Shown here: positions 25,295-33,101 of the stretch, piece after piece | Position numbering within the stretch: the first letter of the stretch is position 1 | Layout: each line of letters begins with the position of its first letter | Source: an uncultured Bacteroidales bacterium | GTDB lineage: Bacteria; Bacteroidota; Bacteroidia; Bacteroidales; Muribaculaceae | Reading direction: 5' to 3' | DNA length: 54,917 bases | NCBI GenBank assembly: GCA_900544535.1 | Contig: UQVH01000020.1 | Span: 1-54,917 of the forward strand | Translations under genes and position numbers: made by a program | The notes under the pieces: generated by a model | What the model was told of the DNA's origin: nothing | Databases searched by the model: none | The model's input: only the letters and a program-made list of their open reading frames with translations

Positions 25295-26851
25295 CTATGC
25301 AATGCCACCCACAACTATTGCTTTCGGACGGGAAGGACAGACATACTGACACGCACCGCAACCGATACACCGCGAGGCGTCGACTACCGGCAGCGGGCCA
25401 TGGTCAGCCGAAGCTGCGGTCATTGTAATTGCACCGGCGGGACATCTTCGCGAACATGCGCCGCAGCTGACACCGTCATTGTAAGAGATACACAACGCGC
25501 GGTCAACACTTGCAAGACCTACACGACTGCGATGTTTTTCAGATACGGTCAGAGGATGCAATGCTCCCGTCGGACACAGATCCGAACAACGGGTACAATC
25601 GTAGATACACCATGAAAGATCATAGTCTTTGACAGGATGAAGTGCCCGCAATAAGCCATATTCTTCCAGGGATGCTTTCAGAACACCCTGAGGACAATGG
25701 TCGATACATAGCCCGCATGATGTACAGCGGTCAAGGAATTCCCTGCGGGTACGGATGCCCGGAGGAGGAACCGGAAGAGCATTGCGTTGAGAACACACAG
25801 ATTTCAACATATCGGCTGCTTTCGCGACAACCGGAGTAGCTGCCACCACAGCACCTATGGCAAGAAAACGGCGCCGGTCAAGAGGTTTAGGGGCGGAGGC
25901 AGAAGCCGGAGTTTTCCCGACTTTATGCTCCGATGCGGCGTCAAGATGTCCGCTCTGGATTCCGGCGGCAGATCCGGCTACCGGATTGCGTACTTTCTGC
26001 ATGAGGGGAATCGACAGCTGATGACGGTTGAACGTATAGCTTATGGCATCGTTCGGACAGCCCGACAGACAGTCGAAACACACAACACAGCGCGATGTAT
26101 CGACCACATGAGAGGTCAGATCAATACATGATGACTTGCAATTATGTTCACACCGGCGGCACTGTATACACTTGTCGGTATTTATGTCGATATGGAAAAT
26201 AGAATAACGGGAAACGAAACTCAGGGTCGTTCCCACGGGACAGATCGAGTTGCAGACCGTGCGACCGTGGCGGAATGCAATCGTTCCGACAATCAGCATT
26301 GTCAGAATCGCGATTGAAATGCCCAGTCCGGAAGCGACGGCGACACGGATCGGAGGCAGTTTCTCCATTCCATAATAGAAGTTCAACATCTCTCCCCATA
26401 ATGGTTTGATGACATTCATGCCAAAACGTCCGAACACGCTGTATGGATCGAACAATGAAGTCAGGGCCGAAATGCCGAGTAAAATTGAGAGCACCACAAT
26501 AAAAAGAGTGATGTGACGCAATGAGGTGTGAGGAAGCGAATAATGATAATGCCAGCGTGGTTTTACGCGCTTACGCATACGCGGCAAGCGTGAACATATA
26601 TCCTGAAATATGCCTAATGGACAAAATGTCGAGCAATAGATACGCCCGAAAAGCAGTGTCACCAAGAGCCATACTATAAATGTTGCAAGAGAGAAAGCCA
26701 TTGCCGCCGGCAATATCTGAACCCTGGCAAGCCAAGCCGCGATTGACGGCACAGTCATACCGTAGTCGGCAAAAAGCCCTACAAACAGCGAAAAAACAAT
26801 TATCGCCAATATCGTGCGGACCAATCGGAGACAATTAACAGAATTCTTCAT
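25295..26851 (-). CDS. Polyferredoxin membrane protein, NapH-like fused to a NapG-like part
   Basis: The 518-aa protein has two halves. The first (about residues 1-285) is NapH-like: about five membrane helices, CxxxCP motifs at residues 73-78 and 200-205, and two 4Fe-4S motifs (CIQCRRCEHNC, CVVCFDCLSGC). The second (about 320-518) begins with a twin-arginine-like sequence (RRRFLAIG at 326-333, then a hydrophobic run) and carries four more Cys clusters (CTSCGLCIDHC, CTRCSDLC, CGACSRRC, CIGCGACQYVC). This suggests quinol-linked electron transfer to a partner outside the cytoplasm. Its ATG overlaps the upstream ferredoxin stop as ATGA. The electron acceptor is not in this window. Confidence 0.85.
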   Translation of the reverse strand: MKNSVNCLRLVRTILAIIVFSLFVGLFADYGMTVPSIAAWLARVQILPAAMAFSLATFIVWLLVTLLFGRIYCSTFCPLGIFQDICSRLPRMRKRVKPRWHYHYSLPHTSLRHITLFIVVLSILLGISALTSLFDPYSVFGRFGMNVIKPLWGEMLNFYYGMEKLPPIRVAVASGLGISIAILTMLIVGTIAFRHGRTVCNSICPVGTTLSFVSRYSIFHIDINTDKCIQCRRCEHNCKSSCIDLTSHVVDTSRCVVCFDCLSGCPNDAISYTFNRHQLSIPLMQKVRNPVAGSAAGIQSGHLDAASEHKVGKTPASASAPKPLDRRRFLAIGAVVAATPVVAKAADMLKSVCSQRNALPVPPPGIRTRREFLDRCTSCGLCIDHCPQGVLKASLEEYGLLRALHPVKDYDLSWCIYDCTRCSDLCPTGALHPLTVSEKHRSRVGLASVDRALCISYNDGVSCGACSRRCPAGAITMTAASADHGPLPVVDASRCIGCGACQYVCPSRPKAIVVGGIA

Positions 26852-27309
26852 TTCTCAAGACAGCGGAGGTTACGGATCAGATCGGTCAAGGCTGTGATCT
26901 GTGTCATTCTACGCGGTATATCGATCTGATCGGGACACATCGGAAGACATTCCCCACAGTTTATACAATGTTGAGCCTGCGCGGGATCAGGAATACTGTT
27001 CTGATAACGGTCGAAAAACAGATCGGCTTTCTTTTTAAAATCCGGATCATCAAGCTCACCGGGCAGATAGCCCCTGTAACGGGCCTGATCGACAAAGATC
27101 AAATTGTCCGGAATATTGATGCCATAAGGACAGGGCATACAGTTATCGCAGGCCACACAGTCGATCTGGCTGATCGGTTCATATGCCTCGGCAACACGAG
27201 GTGACACCCTTTCGACTTCAACAGTCGATTCAGGGCGCCCGCATGATGAAAAAGCCATCGAGCCGAGAGCGAGACTCCCTACACGTGCAAGCCATTCCCG
27301 ACGATTCAT
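26848..27309 (-). CDS. Tat-type ferredoxin lipoprotein
   Basis: The 153-aa protein starts with MNRREWLARVGSLALG, a twin-arginine-type signal, running into FSSCG, which could be a lipobox. Then come CVACDNCMPCPYGI and CINCGECLPMCP, eight cysteines suited to two 4Fe-4S clusters. The ATG at 27309 is preferred over 27318 because it overlaps the ispF stop as ATGA and puts the twin arginines at positions 3-4. Its four-base overlap with the NapH/NapG-like gene makes an electron-transfer pair likely. The cluster arrangement resembles the C-terminal ferredoxin part of some aldo-keto reductase proteins, without the reductase domain. Confidence 0.8.
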   Translation of the reverse strand: MNRREWLARVGSLALGSMAFSSCGRPESTVEVERVSPRVAEAYEPISQIDCVACDNCMPCPYGINIPDNLIFVDQARYRGYLPGELDDPDFKKKADLFFDRYQNSIPDPAQAQHCINCGECLPMCPDQIDIPRRMTQITALTDLIRNLRCLEK

Positions 27310-27800
27310 TCGCTGCATGATCCGGATTCTGAAACAGTTGCGACTGCAAAGGCCGAGATACCTTCGCCACGGCCTTCAAAACCGAGACGTTCGGTGGTTG
27401 TGGCCTTGACCGACACATAACGCAAACCGATGCCAAGATCAGCAGCGATATTCTCAATCATCAGAGGAATAAACGTCAGAAGTTTGGGCCGCTGCGCCAC
27501 GATGGTCACGTCCACATTATTAATGCTGAAACCTTCTGCCGTCAGCATCTCCACCACACGGCGCAGAAGCACACGCGAGTCGGCTCCGGCATATGCCTGG
27601 TCGGTGTCTGGAAAATGATAGCCTATATCGCGCATGGCGGCAGCGCCAAGCAGAGCATCGGCCAGGGCGTGCAGGGCCACATCGGCGTCGCTATGGCCGA
27701 GAAGACCTTTTTCATACGGAATTTTCACACCGCAGAGTATAAGGTCGCGATTATCGGTGAGACGATGTACGTCATAACCCATTCCGGTACGTATCATCAT
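27306..27800 (-). CDS. ispF: 2-C-methyl-D-erythritol 2,4-cyclodiphosphate synthase
   Basis: IspF makes the cyclodiphosphate intermediate of the MEP isoprenoid pathway. The 164-aa protein contains the metal and substrate residues in GMGYDVHRL, GHSDADVALHALADALLG, DIGYHFPDTD, and the C-terminal VKATTTERLGFEGRGEGI. The length is standard (about 160 aa). Codons 1 and 2 are both ATG, so the start is ambiguous by one codon. It is 12 bases after porV and overlaps the ferredoxin gene by four bases. Confidence 0.96.
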   Translation of the reverse strand: MMIRTGMGYDVHRLTDNRDLILCGVKIPYEKGLLGHSDADVALHALADALLGAAAMRDIGYHFPDTDQAYAGADSRVLLRRVVEMLTAEGFSINNVDVTIVAQRPKLLTFIPLMIENIAADLGIGLRYVSVKATTTERLGFEGRGEGISAFAVATVSESGSCSE

Positions 27801-27812
27801 GGCAGTTGCTTT

Positions 27813-29015
27813 TTATTTTCGTCCGAATATTTCCTTGATTCCGTCCATGTCGAATGTAAGCGTGAAGCGCAGTGTCTGATCAAGCGGTGATGTCTGCGCG
27901 GTGGCAAGCATGTAGCTGGCATCAAGACGAAGCACATTCAGCGCAAATCCGGCTCCGAGACCGAAGTACTGCAGGTTGCCTTTGGTCGGGTTCTGATAGT
28001 AATATCCCGCACGCAGGAAAAACTGCTGATTGTAATTATATTCAGCTCCAAGCGACCATGAGATCTCGCGCAATTCTTCCTTGAAACCGCCGGGAGCATC
28101 GGTAAACGATTTGAATATACCTGTAATAGGTGACATATTGCGCCAGTCATCCTCGGCAATCACCCATTCTTTCTCTCCCTCCGGGCCTTCCGGATAGTCG
28201 GCACGGCGGGGCTTTGTCGGTACAAGGAGCTTGTTGAGATCGAGATTGAAGGCAATGTTGTGGTAATCGGCAAGCGGATAGGTAAACGACGTACCGATTC
28301 GCAGATTGGTGGGAAGGAATGCCGGATTGTCGCCATTCTGATATTCGACTTTCGAACCTATATTGGAAATATTCCATCCCCATGACCACTGGCATTCATT
28401 GCGGCCGATAATGGGATAAGAGGTGAAATAACCCGCAATGTCGGCGGCAAATGCAGATGCACCGGTCGACTGACTCGTCTCGCTGTCATATCCGAAGCCA
28501 AGATCGCTGTAAATATAGCGGAAGACGATGCCCATCGAGAATTTCTCGGAAAGTTTACGCGAGTAACCGACATCTATCGACATTTCATATGGGTTCAGAG
28601 TCTGTCCGCCTGTTCCTCCGGTAGGATCGGTCGTAACCTCGCCGAGTGAGAAATAGCGCAGAGAGGCAGAAACAGCCTGATTGTCCTCCGATCCTATCTT
28701 CCAATATCCTGAAAGATTGGCAAGGAAAATATCGTTGACAAGTTTGCGCAACCATGGAGTATAACTCAGCGAAGCTGCCGCTCTCGAATAGGCAAAAGCA
28801 TATTTCGACGGATTCCAGAACTGGCTGTTGGCGTCAGGTTCGGTAGCGGCGCCAAGGTCGCCCATTGATGCGCCTCGCGCGTCGGGAGCGATATTAAGAG
28901 AATTGACGCCTGTTTCCACAGGGTTGAAGTCATTTTTGTTCTGAGCAGTTATCGTAAAAGTACCCAGAACCATGACAGATATTATTAATAATGTGGTAAG
29001 TCGGAGTGAGTGCAT
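27813..29015 (-). CDS. porV: Type IX secretion outer membrane protein PorV (LptO)
   Basis: The 400-aa protein has a signal peptide (hydrophobic core about residues 8-22, then ITAQ) and the PorV-typical opening of the mature part (NSLNIAPDARGASMGDLGAAT) followed by NSQFWNPSKYAFA, and a 14-strand-type barrel with a C-terminal aromatic-rich pattern. PorV shuttles type IX cargo and takes part in attachment of A-LPS-linked proteins at the cell surface. It heads the operon with ispF and the ferredoxins. Upstream, an imperfect -7 box (AATCTTTG on this strand, about 29074-29081) is the only promoter candidate. Related PorQ/PorP-like proteins are less likely given the N-terminal motif. Confidence 0.9.
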   Translation of the reverse strand: MHSLRLTTLLIISVMVLGTFTITAQNKNDFNPVETGVNSLNIAPDARGASMGDLGAATEPDANSQFWNPSKYAFAYSRAAASLSYTPWLRKLVNDIFLANLSGYWKIGSEDNQAVSASLRYFSLGEVTTDPTGGTGGQTLNPYEMSIDVGYSRKLSEKFSMGIVFRYIYSDLGFGYDSETSQSTGASAFAADIAGYFTSYPIIGRNECQWSWGWNISNIGSKVEYQNGDNPAFLPTNLRIGTSFTYPLADYHNIAFNLDLNKLLVPTKPRRADYPEGPEGEKEWVIAEDDWRNMSPITGIFKSFTDAPGGFKEELREISWSLGAEYNYNQQFFLRAGYYYQNPTKGNLQYFGLGAGFALNVLRLDASYMLATAQTSPLDQTLRFTLTFDMDGIKEIFGRK

Positions 29016-29129
29016 CAGGAATAAAAAATATATACATTTTTATAACTCAGATTTGCTCAAAATATTGCCCGGTGCAAAGATTAATCGACATCACTACTTT
29101 TAGGTATTTTCTATTATGTAAATATTGAG

Positions 29130-29137
29130 TAAGTTTG
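29130..29137 (+). promoter_or_regulatory. Promoter -7 box for the FeoAB gene
   Basis: TAAGTTTG matches TAnnTTTG and predicts a start near 29144 with a leader of about 88 bases. There is no clear TTTG at the -33 position. The intergenic region 29016-29231 otherwise holds the divergent porV promoter region; I see no Fur-like palindrome that I would call. Confidence 0.45.
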
Positions 29138-29231
29138 CAGACTCTTTCAGACGACAGCTCCGTCAGTCATCCCTCCGAGCGATTGCGGGACTCGCGGAAG
29201 ATGTCATTGACAATGATAAATCATTGAAATT

Positions 29232-31640
29232 ATGCGACTATCAGAACTTAAACCTGGCGAAACCGGAATAATCGTAAAAATCCTCGGACACGGAGCCTTC
29301 CGCAAGCGGATGCTGGAAATGGGGTTTGTACGCGGCCGTGAAATTAAAGTTTTGCTTGACGCTCCTCTTCATGATCCGGTGAAATATGAGATAATGGACT
29401 ATGAAGTGTCTCTGCGCCGCTCAGAAGCCGAACTTGTGGAAGTCATTACCGAAAAAGACACAAGCGACATCTCAGACGCCACGCTGATAAACCATACTGA
29501 AACCGTCCGGGAAAATGACATACAAGCACCCTCTCATGATAAAGGCCTGCGCACGATCAATGTAGCCTTAATCGGCAACCCGAACTGCGGGAAAACCACC
29601 CTCTTCAACGTCGCTTCAGGTGCCCGCGAGCACGTCGGGAATTACAGCGGTGTCACAGTAGATGCCAAATCAGGCACTTTCAAATATAAAGGCTTCCGCT
29701 TCAATATAGTAGATCTGCCCGGCACCTATTCACTCGCATCCTACTCTCCGGAAGAACTTTATGTCAGACGATACTTAAAAGACAAAACTCCAGACGTGAT
29801 CATCAATGTCGTGGACGCATCGAATCTTGAGCGCAACCTGTATCTGACGACAGAACTAATCGACATGGACCGCAGCATGGTGATCGCGCTCAACATGGCC
29901 GATGAACTTGAGCGCTCAGGCCGGAAACTTGATTTCAAAACTTTGGGCGAAATGATCGGAGTGCCTATCGTCCCGACATCGGCCCGCAACGGGGCCGGAA
30001 TCGACAGTCTCTTTGACACGGTCATAAGCGTTTATGAAGGCACCGACCCGACAGTCAGACACATACATGTCAACCTCGGCAATGATACAGAGCGTGCGCT
30101 TACCGAAATCAAGGACACGCTGAAAAAAGACCCTCACATCGGGCGCCATTTTTCGCCCCGTTATCTCGCCATCAAGCTTCTTGAAGGAGATTCGGAAGTG
30201 GAAAACATGGTCAGATCGCTCCCCGACGGAGCTCATATCCTTGACCTTCGCGACAAGAAACTGCAAAAGCTCTCTGAAATCCAGGAAGACGCGGACATCA
30301 ACATGTCTATTGCAAATGCCAAGTACGGATTTATAGCCGGCGCGCTTGCCGAAACTCTTGAAGAATCGAAAAAAGAAGAAATCAATTCGACTCATATAAT
30401 CGACGCCATAGTTACCAACCGTCTGTTCGGCTTTCCCATTTTCATCGGTATAATGGCTCTTATCTTCTGGGCTACGTTTGAACTTGGCTCTTATCCGATG
30501 GAATGGATTGAGAGCGCTGTCGAATGGATTGGCAATATTGTAAGAGAATATTTACCTGACGGCATGATCAAGGATCTGATTGCCGACGGTATCATCGGAG
30601 GTGTCGGCGGAGTGATCGTATTTCTTCCGAATATTCTGATCCTGTACCTCTGCATCTCATTCATGGAGGATTCAGGCTATATGGCCCGCGCCGCATTTAT
30701 CATGGACAAAGTGATGCACAGGCTCGGCTTGCATGGGAAATCATTCATTCCGTTAGTGATGGGATTTGGCTGTACTGTGCCCTCAATCATGGCCTGCCGG
30801 TCCATCGAGAGCCGTTCAAGCCGACTGATCACTATCCTGATCAACCCTTTCATCAGCTGTTCGGCCCGTCTGCCGATCTATGTGCTGCTTATTGGGACCT
30901 TCTTTCCCAATCATGCCACACTGGTTTTCATGTGTCTGTATTTCACAGGCATACTTATTGCAGGCCTGACGGCCAGAATGCTCCGCCGCTTCCACTTCGG
31001 ACAGGACGTCACTCCTTTCGTCATGGAGCTCCCCCCCTACCGTGTCCCGACTCTGAAAGCAACTCTGCGCCACATGTGGGGCAAGGGAGAACAATATCTG
31101 CGTAAGATGGGCGGCGTCATTCTTGTCGCCAGTATCATCATCTGGGCCCTGAACTATTTCCCGATTCATGACGGGGAATCAGCCCAGAATGTATCAGCCG
31201 AGACTGTCACCGATGATTCTGCCATCGACCCTTCTCGCGACAGCTATCTTGAAATGGCCGGAAAAGCCATCAACCCGCTGCTCGAACCGCTCGGTTTCCA
31301 CTGGCGTGCGTCTGTGGCCGCTCTTGCGGGAGTGCCGGCGAAAGAGATCGTGGTTTCCACACTCGGAGTACTCTATACGGGTGACGAAGAGGCTGCCGAA
31401 CAGACTCTTTCAGCTCGTCTCACAAGCCCTAACGAGCTGACCGGAGTGCCTGATTTCACTGCCGCCACGGCTCTCAGTTTCATGATTTTTGTGCTGCTTT
31501 ACTGTCCATGCATAGCGACTATCACCGCAATAGTCAAGGAAACCGGCAATCCCCGCTATGGTCTTTTCTCCGTTATTTACAATACGGCCGTCGCCTGGAT
31601 CATGGCTTTCATAGTCTATCATATCGCCCTCTTAGTGTAG
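29232..31640 (+). CDS. feoB: Ferrous iron transporter, FeoA-FeoB fusion
   Basis: The 802-aa protein joins a FeoA-like SH3 domain (residues 1-75) to FeoB. The FeoB part has the GTPase domain with G1 GNPNCGKTT (115-123), G3 DLPGTYS, G4 as NMADE, and then a membrane domain with about nine helices, including GFGCTVPSIMACR and the CSARLPIYVLLIG gate motif, plus GVPAKEIVVSTLGVLY. It imports Fe2+ across the inner membrane. FeoAB fusions are common in Bacteroidota. The gene appears to be a single transcription unit. Confidence 0.95.
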   Translation: MRLSELKPGETGIIVKILGHGAFRKRMLEMGFVRGREIKVLLDAPLHDPVKYEIMDYEVSLRRSEAELVEVITEKDTSDISDATLINHTETVRENDIQAPSHDKGLRTINVALIGNPNCGKTTLFNVASGAREHVGNYSGVTVDAKSGTFKYKGFRFNIVDLPGTYSLASYSPEELYVRRYLKDKTPDVIINVVDASNLERNLYLTTELIDMDRSMVIALNMADELERSGRKLDFKTLGEMIGVPIVPTSARNGAGIDSLFDTVISVYEGTDPTVRHIHVNLGNDTERALTEIKDTLKKDPHIGRHFSPRYLAIKLLEGDSEVENMVRSLPDGAHILDLRDKKLQKLSEIQEDADINMSIANAKYGFIAGALAETLEESKKEEINSTHIIDAIVTNRLFGFPIFIGIMALIFWATFELGSYPMEWIESAVEWIGNIVREYLPDGMIKDLIADGIIGGVGGVIVFLPNILILYLCISFMEDSGYMARAAFIMDKVMHRLGLHGKSFIPLVMGFGCTVPSIMACRSIESRSSRLITILINPFISCSARLPIYVLLIGTFFPNHATLVFMCLYFTGILIAGLTARMLRRFHFGQDVTPFVMELPPYRVPTLKATLRHMWGKGEQYLRKMGGVILVASIIIWALNYFPIHDGESAQNVSAETVTDDSAIDPSRDSYLEMAGKAINPLLEPLGFHWRASVAALAGVPAKEIVVSTLGVLYTGDEEAAEQTLSARLTSPNELTGVPDFTAATALSFMIFVLLYCPCIATITAIVKETGNPRYGLFSVIYNTAVAWIMAFIVYHIALLV

Positions 31641-31680
31641 ATTTTGGGAAGCCGCATTGGTAAAACTCACAGAATTTACG

Positions 31681-31688
31681 TAATTTTG
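31681..31688 (+). promoter_or_regulatory. Promoter -7 box for the LolC/E-like gene
   Basis: TAATTTTG matches TAnnTTTG exactly and ends only eight bases before the ATG at 31697. The predicted transcript start (about 31694-31696) leaves practically no leader, so translation may begin on a leaderless message. Confidence 0.55.
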
Positions 31689-31696
31689 CCGCCGTC

Positions 31697-32944
31697 ATGA
31701 ACCTTTCACTCTTCATAGCACGTCGGCTCAGTCTGCGGTCTTCCTCAGGGAAAACGCAGTCAGGCATAGTCATCGCGGTCACCGGGATAGCTCTTTCGGT
31801 GATCGTGATGCTGTTGTCTATTGCCGTCATGATGGGATTCAAAGACGAGATCCGCCACAAGATCATGGGGTTTGACTCACAGATCACAGTCTCTCTGAGA
31901 GCGCCCTCGAATGATGCCGGCGGAGCATTGCTTGACATTGACGAACTTTCACCGGCACTGTCGGCTCTCCCGGAAAACGCGTTGGCGACTCTGACAATAC
32001 GCCAGCCAGTCATATTGAAGACTGCGGTAAATTTCACCGGGGCGGTCATAAAAGGTATGGCCCGCAACCATAACTGGGAATTTGTCCGCGAGAATTTGAT
32101 AGCAGGGACAATCCCGGACTACAATGCGGACTCTACTATATACCACACAGTTATATCACACAACCTTGCTCAAAAGCTTGAGGTCGGCTGCGGAGACCGG
32201 ATCGACGCCTATTTTCTCGGCGGCGACAGCTATCGCACACGCCGGTTGAAAATCGCGGGAATCTATGACACTCATTTCAGTGAATATGACGATACTTACA
32301 TATTCGCTTCACTCCCGATGCTCAGCGCGTTGGCAGGGCTTGACGAAAAACACGGCACAGTAGTCGAAATCAACGGACTCGGAAGCGATCAGCAAATCGC
32401 GGAAGCAGCCACGGCTCTGTCTGCGACTCTTATGGAAGACCTCTACACAGGCCGCTCCGAAAAGTTATATGCCGTAACCGATGTCCACTCAGCAGCAGCG
32501 CTCTATTTCAACTGGCTCGCCCTGCTGGACACCAATGTGGTGGTCATACTGACCATCATGTCCCTGCTCACCTGCCTGACCCTCGTTTCCTCGCTTTTCA
32601 TTCTGATATTGCGTCGGGTCAATATGATCGGAATCATGAAAGCACTCGGAGCTTCGGATGCACTGATCCGCCGCTCATTCATATGGCTGACCCTACGCCT
32701 GCTCCTGTGGGGACTGCTCATCGGCAATCTCATAGCCACAGGCATAATATTGCTTCAATCCAAAACAGGCCTCATACCTCTTGACCCGGAAGCCTATTAT
32801 CTCGATCATGTCCCCATGGAATTCAGCCTCGGAGCGCTGCTGATACTGAACGCGGGTGTCATACTCGTCTCTGCACTCGTGCTGATTCTGCCCTCGGCCA
32901 TAATCACGACAATCCCACCTTCCCGTGTCATCAACTATGAATGA
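31697..32944 (+). CDS. LolC/LolE-family ABC permease
   Basis: The 415-aa protein has the layout of the lipoprotein-releasing permease: an N-terminal helix (about residues 22-44) after FIARRLSLR, a large periplasmic domain, and three C-terminal helices in an FtsX domain (about 275-300, 325-350, 380-405), with RRVNMIGIMKALGAS as the cytoplasmic motif. LolC/E proteins extract lipoproteins from the inner membrane together with LolD and LolA. No ATPase lies next to it, so LolD must be elsewhere. A -7 box close to the start suggests a nearly leaderless transcript. Confidence 0.85.
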   Translation: MNLSLFIARRLSLRSSSGKTQSGIVIAVTGIALSVIVMLLSIAVMMGFKDEIRHKIMGFDSQITVSLRAPSNDAGGALLDIDELSPALSALPENALATLTIRQPVILKTAVNFTGAVIKGMARNHNWEFVRENLIAGTIPDYNADSTIYHTVISHNLAQKLEVGCGDRIDAYFLGGDSYRTRRLKIAGIYDTHFSEYDDTYIFASLPMLSALAGLDEKHGTVVEINGLGSDQQIAEAATALSATLMEDLYTGRSEKLYAVTDVHSAAALYFNWLALLDTNVVVILTIMSLLTCLTLVSSLFILILRRVNMIGIMKALGASDALIRRSFIWLTLRLLLWGLLIGNLIATGIILLQSKTGLIPLDPEAYYLDHVPMEFSLGALLILNAGVILVSALVLILPSAIITTIPPSRVINYE

Positions 32945-32999
32945 CACGACACGCACGGCGGCAAACCGTCCCTAAATTTGCCAAAAGAAACACAAAAAC

Positions 33000-33031
33000 A
33001 TTGCTTTAAGCCGAAAAAATCATTATCTTTG
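33000..33031 (+). promoter_or_regulatory. Promoter of ppdK
   Basis: ATTG (33000-33003), a 20-base spacer and TATCTTTG (33024-33031) form a good Bacteroidota promoter. The predicted start near 33038 gives a leader of about 64 bases. Confidence 0.65.
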
Positions 33032-33101
33032 CATTTATGTTAACCTCTACTCTATCATAACATCGAGAAAACATCATTATTATCAATATCTAATTAACAG
33101 A

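Noticed and set aside
32945..32985. Short inverted repeat (ACGG/CCGT) after the LolC/E-like gene
   Set aside because: Four-base stem is too weak to call a terminator.
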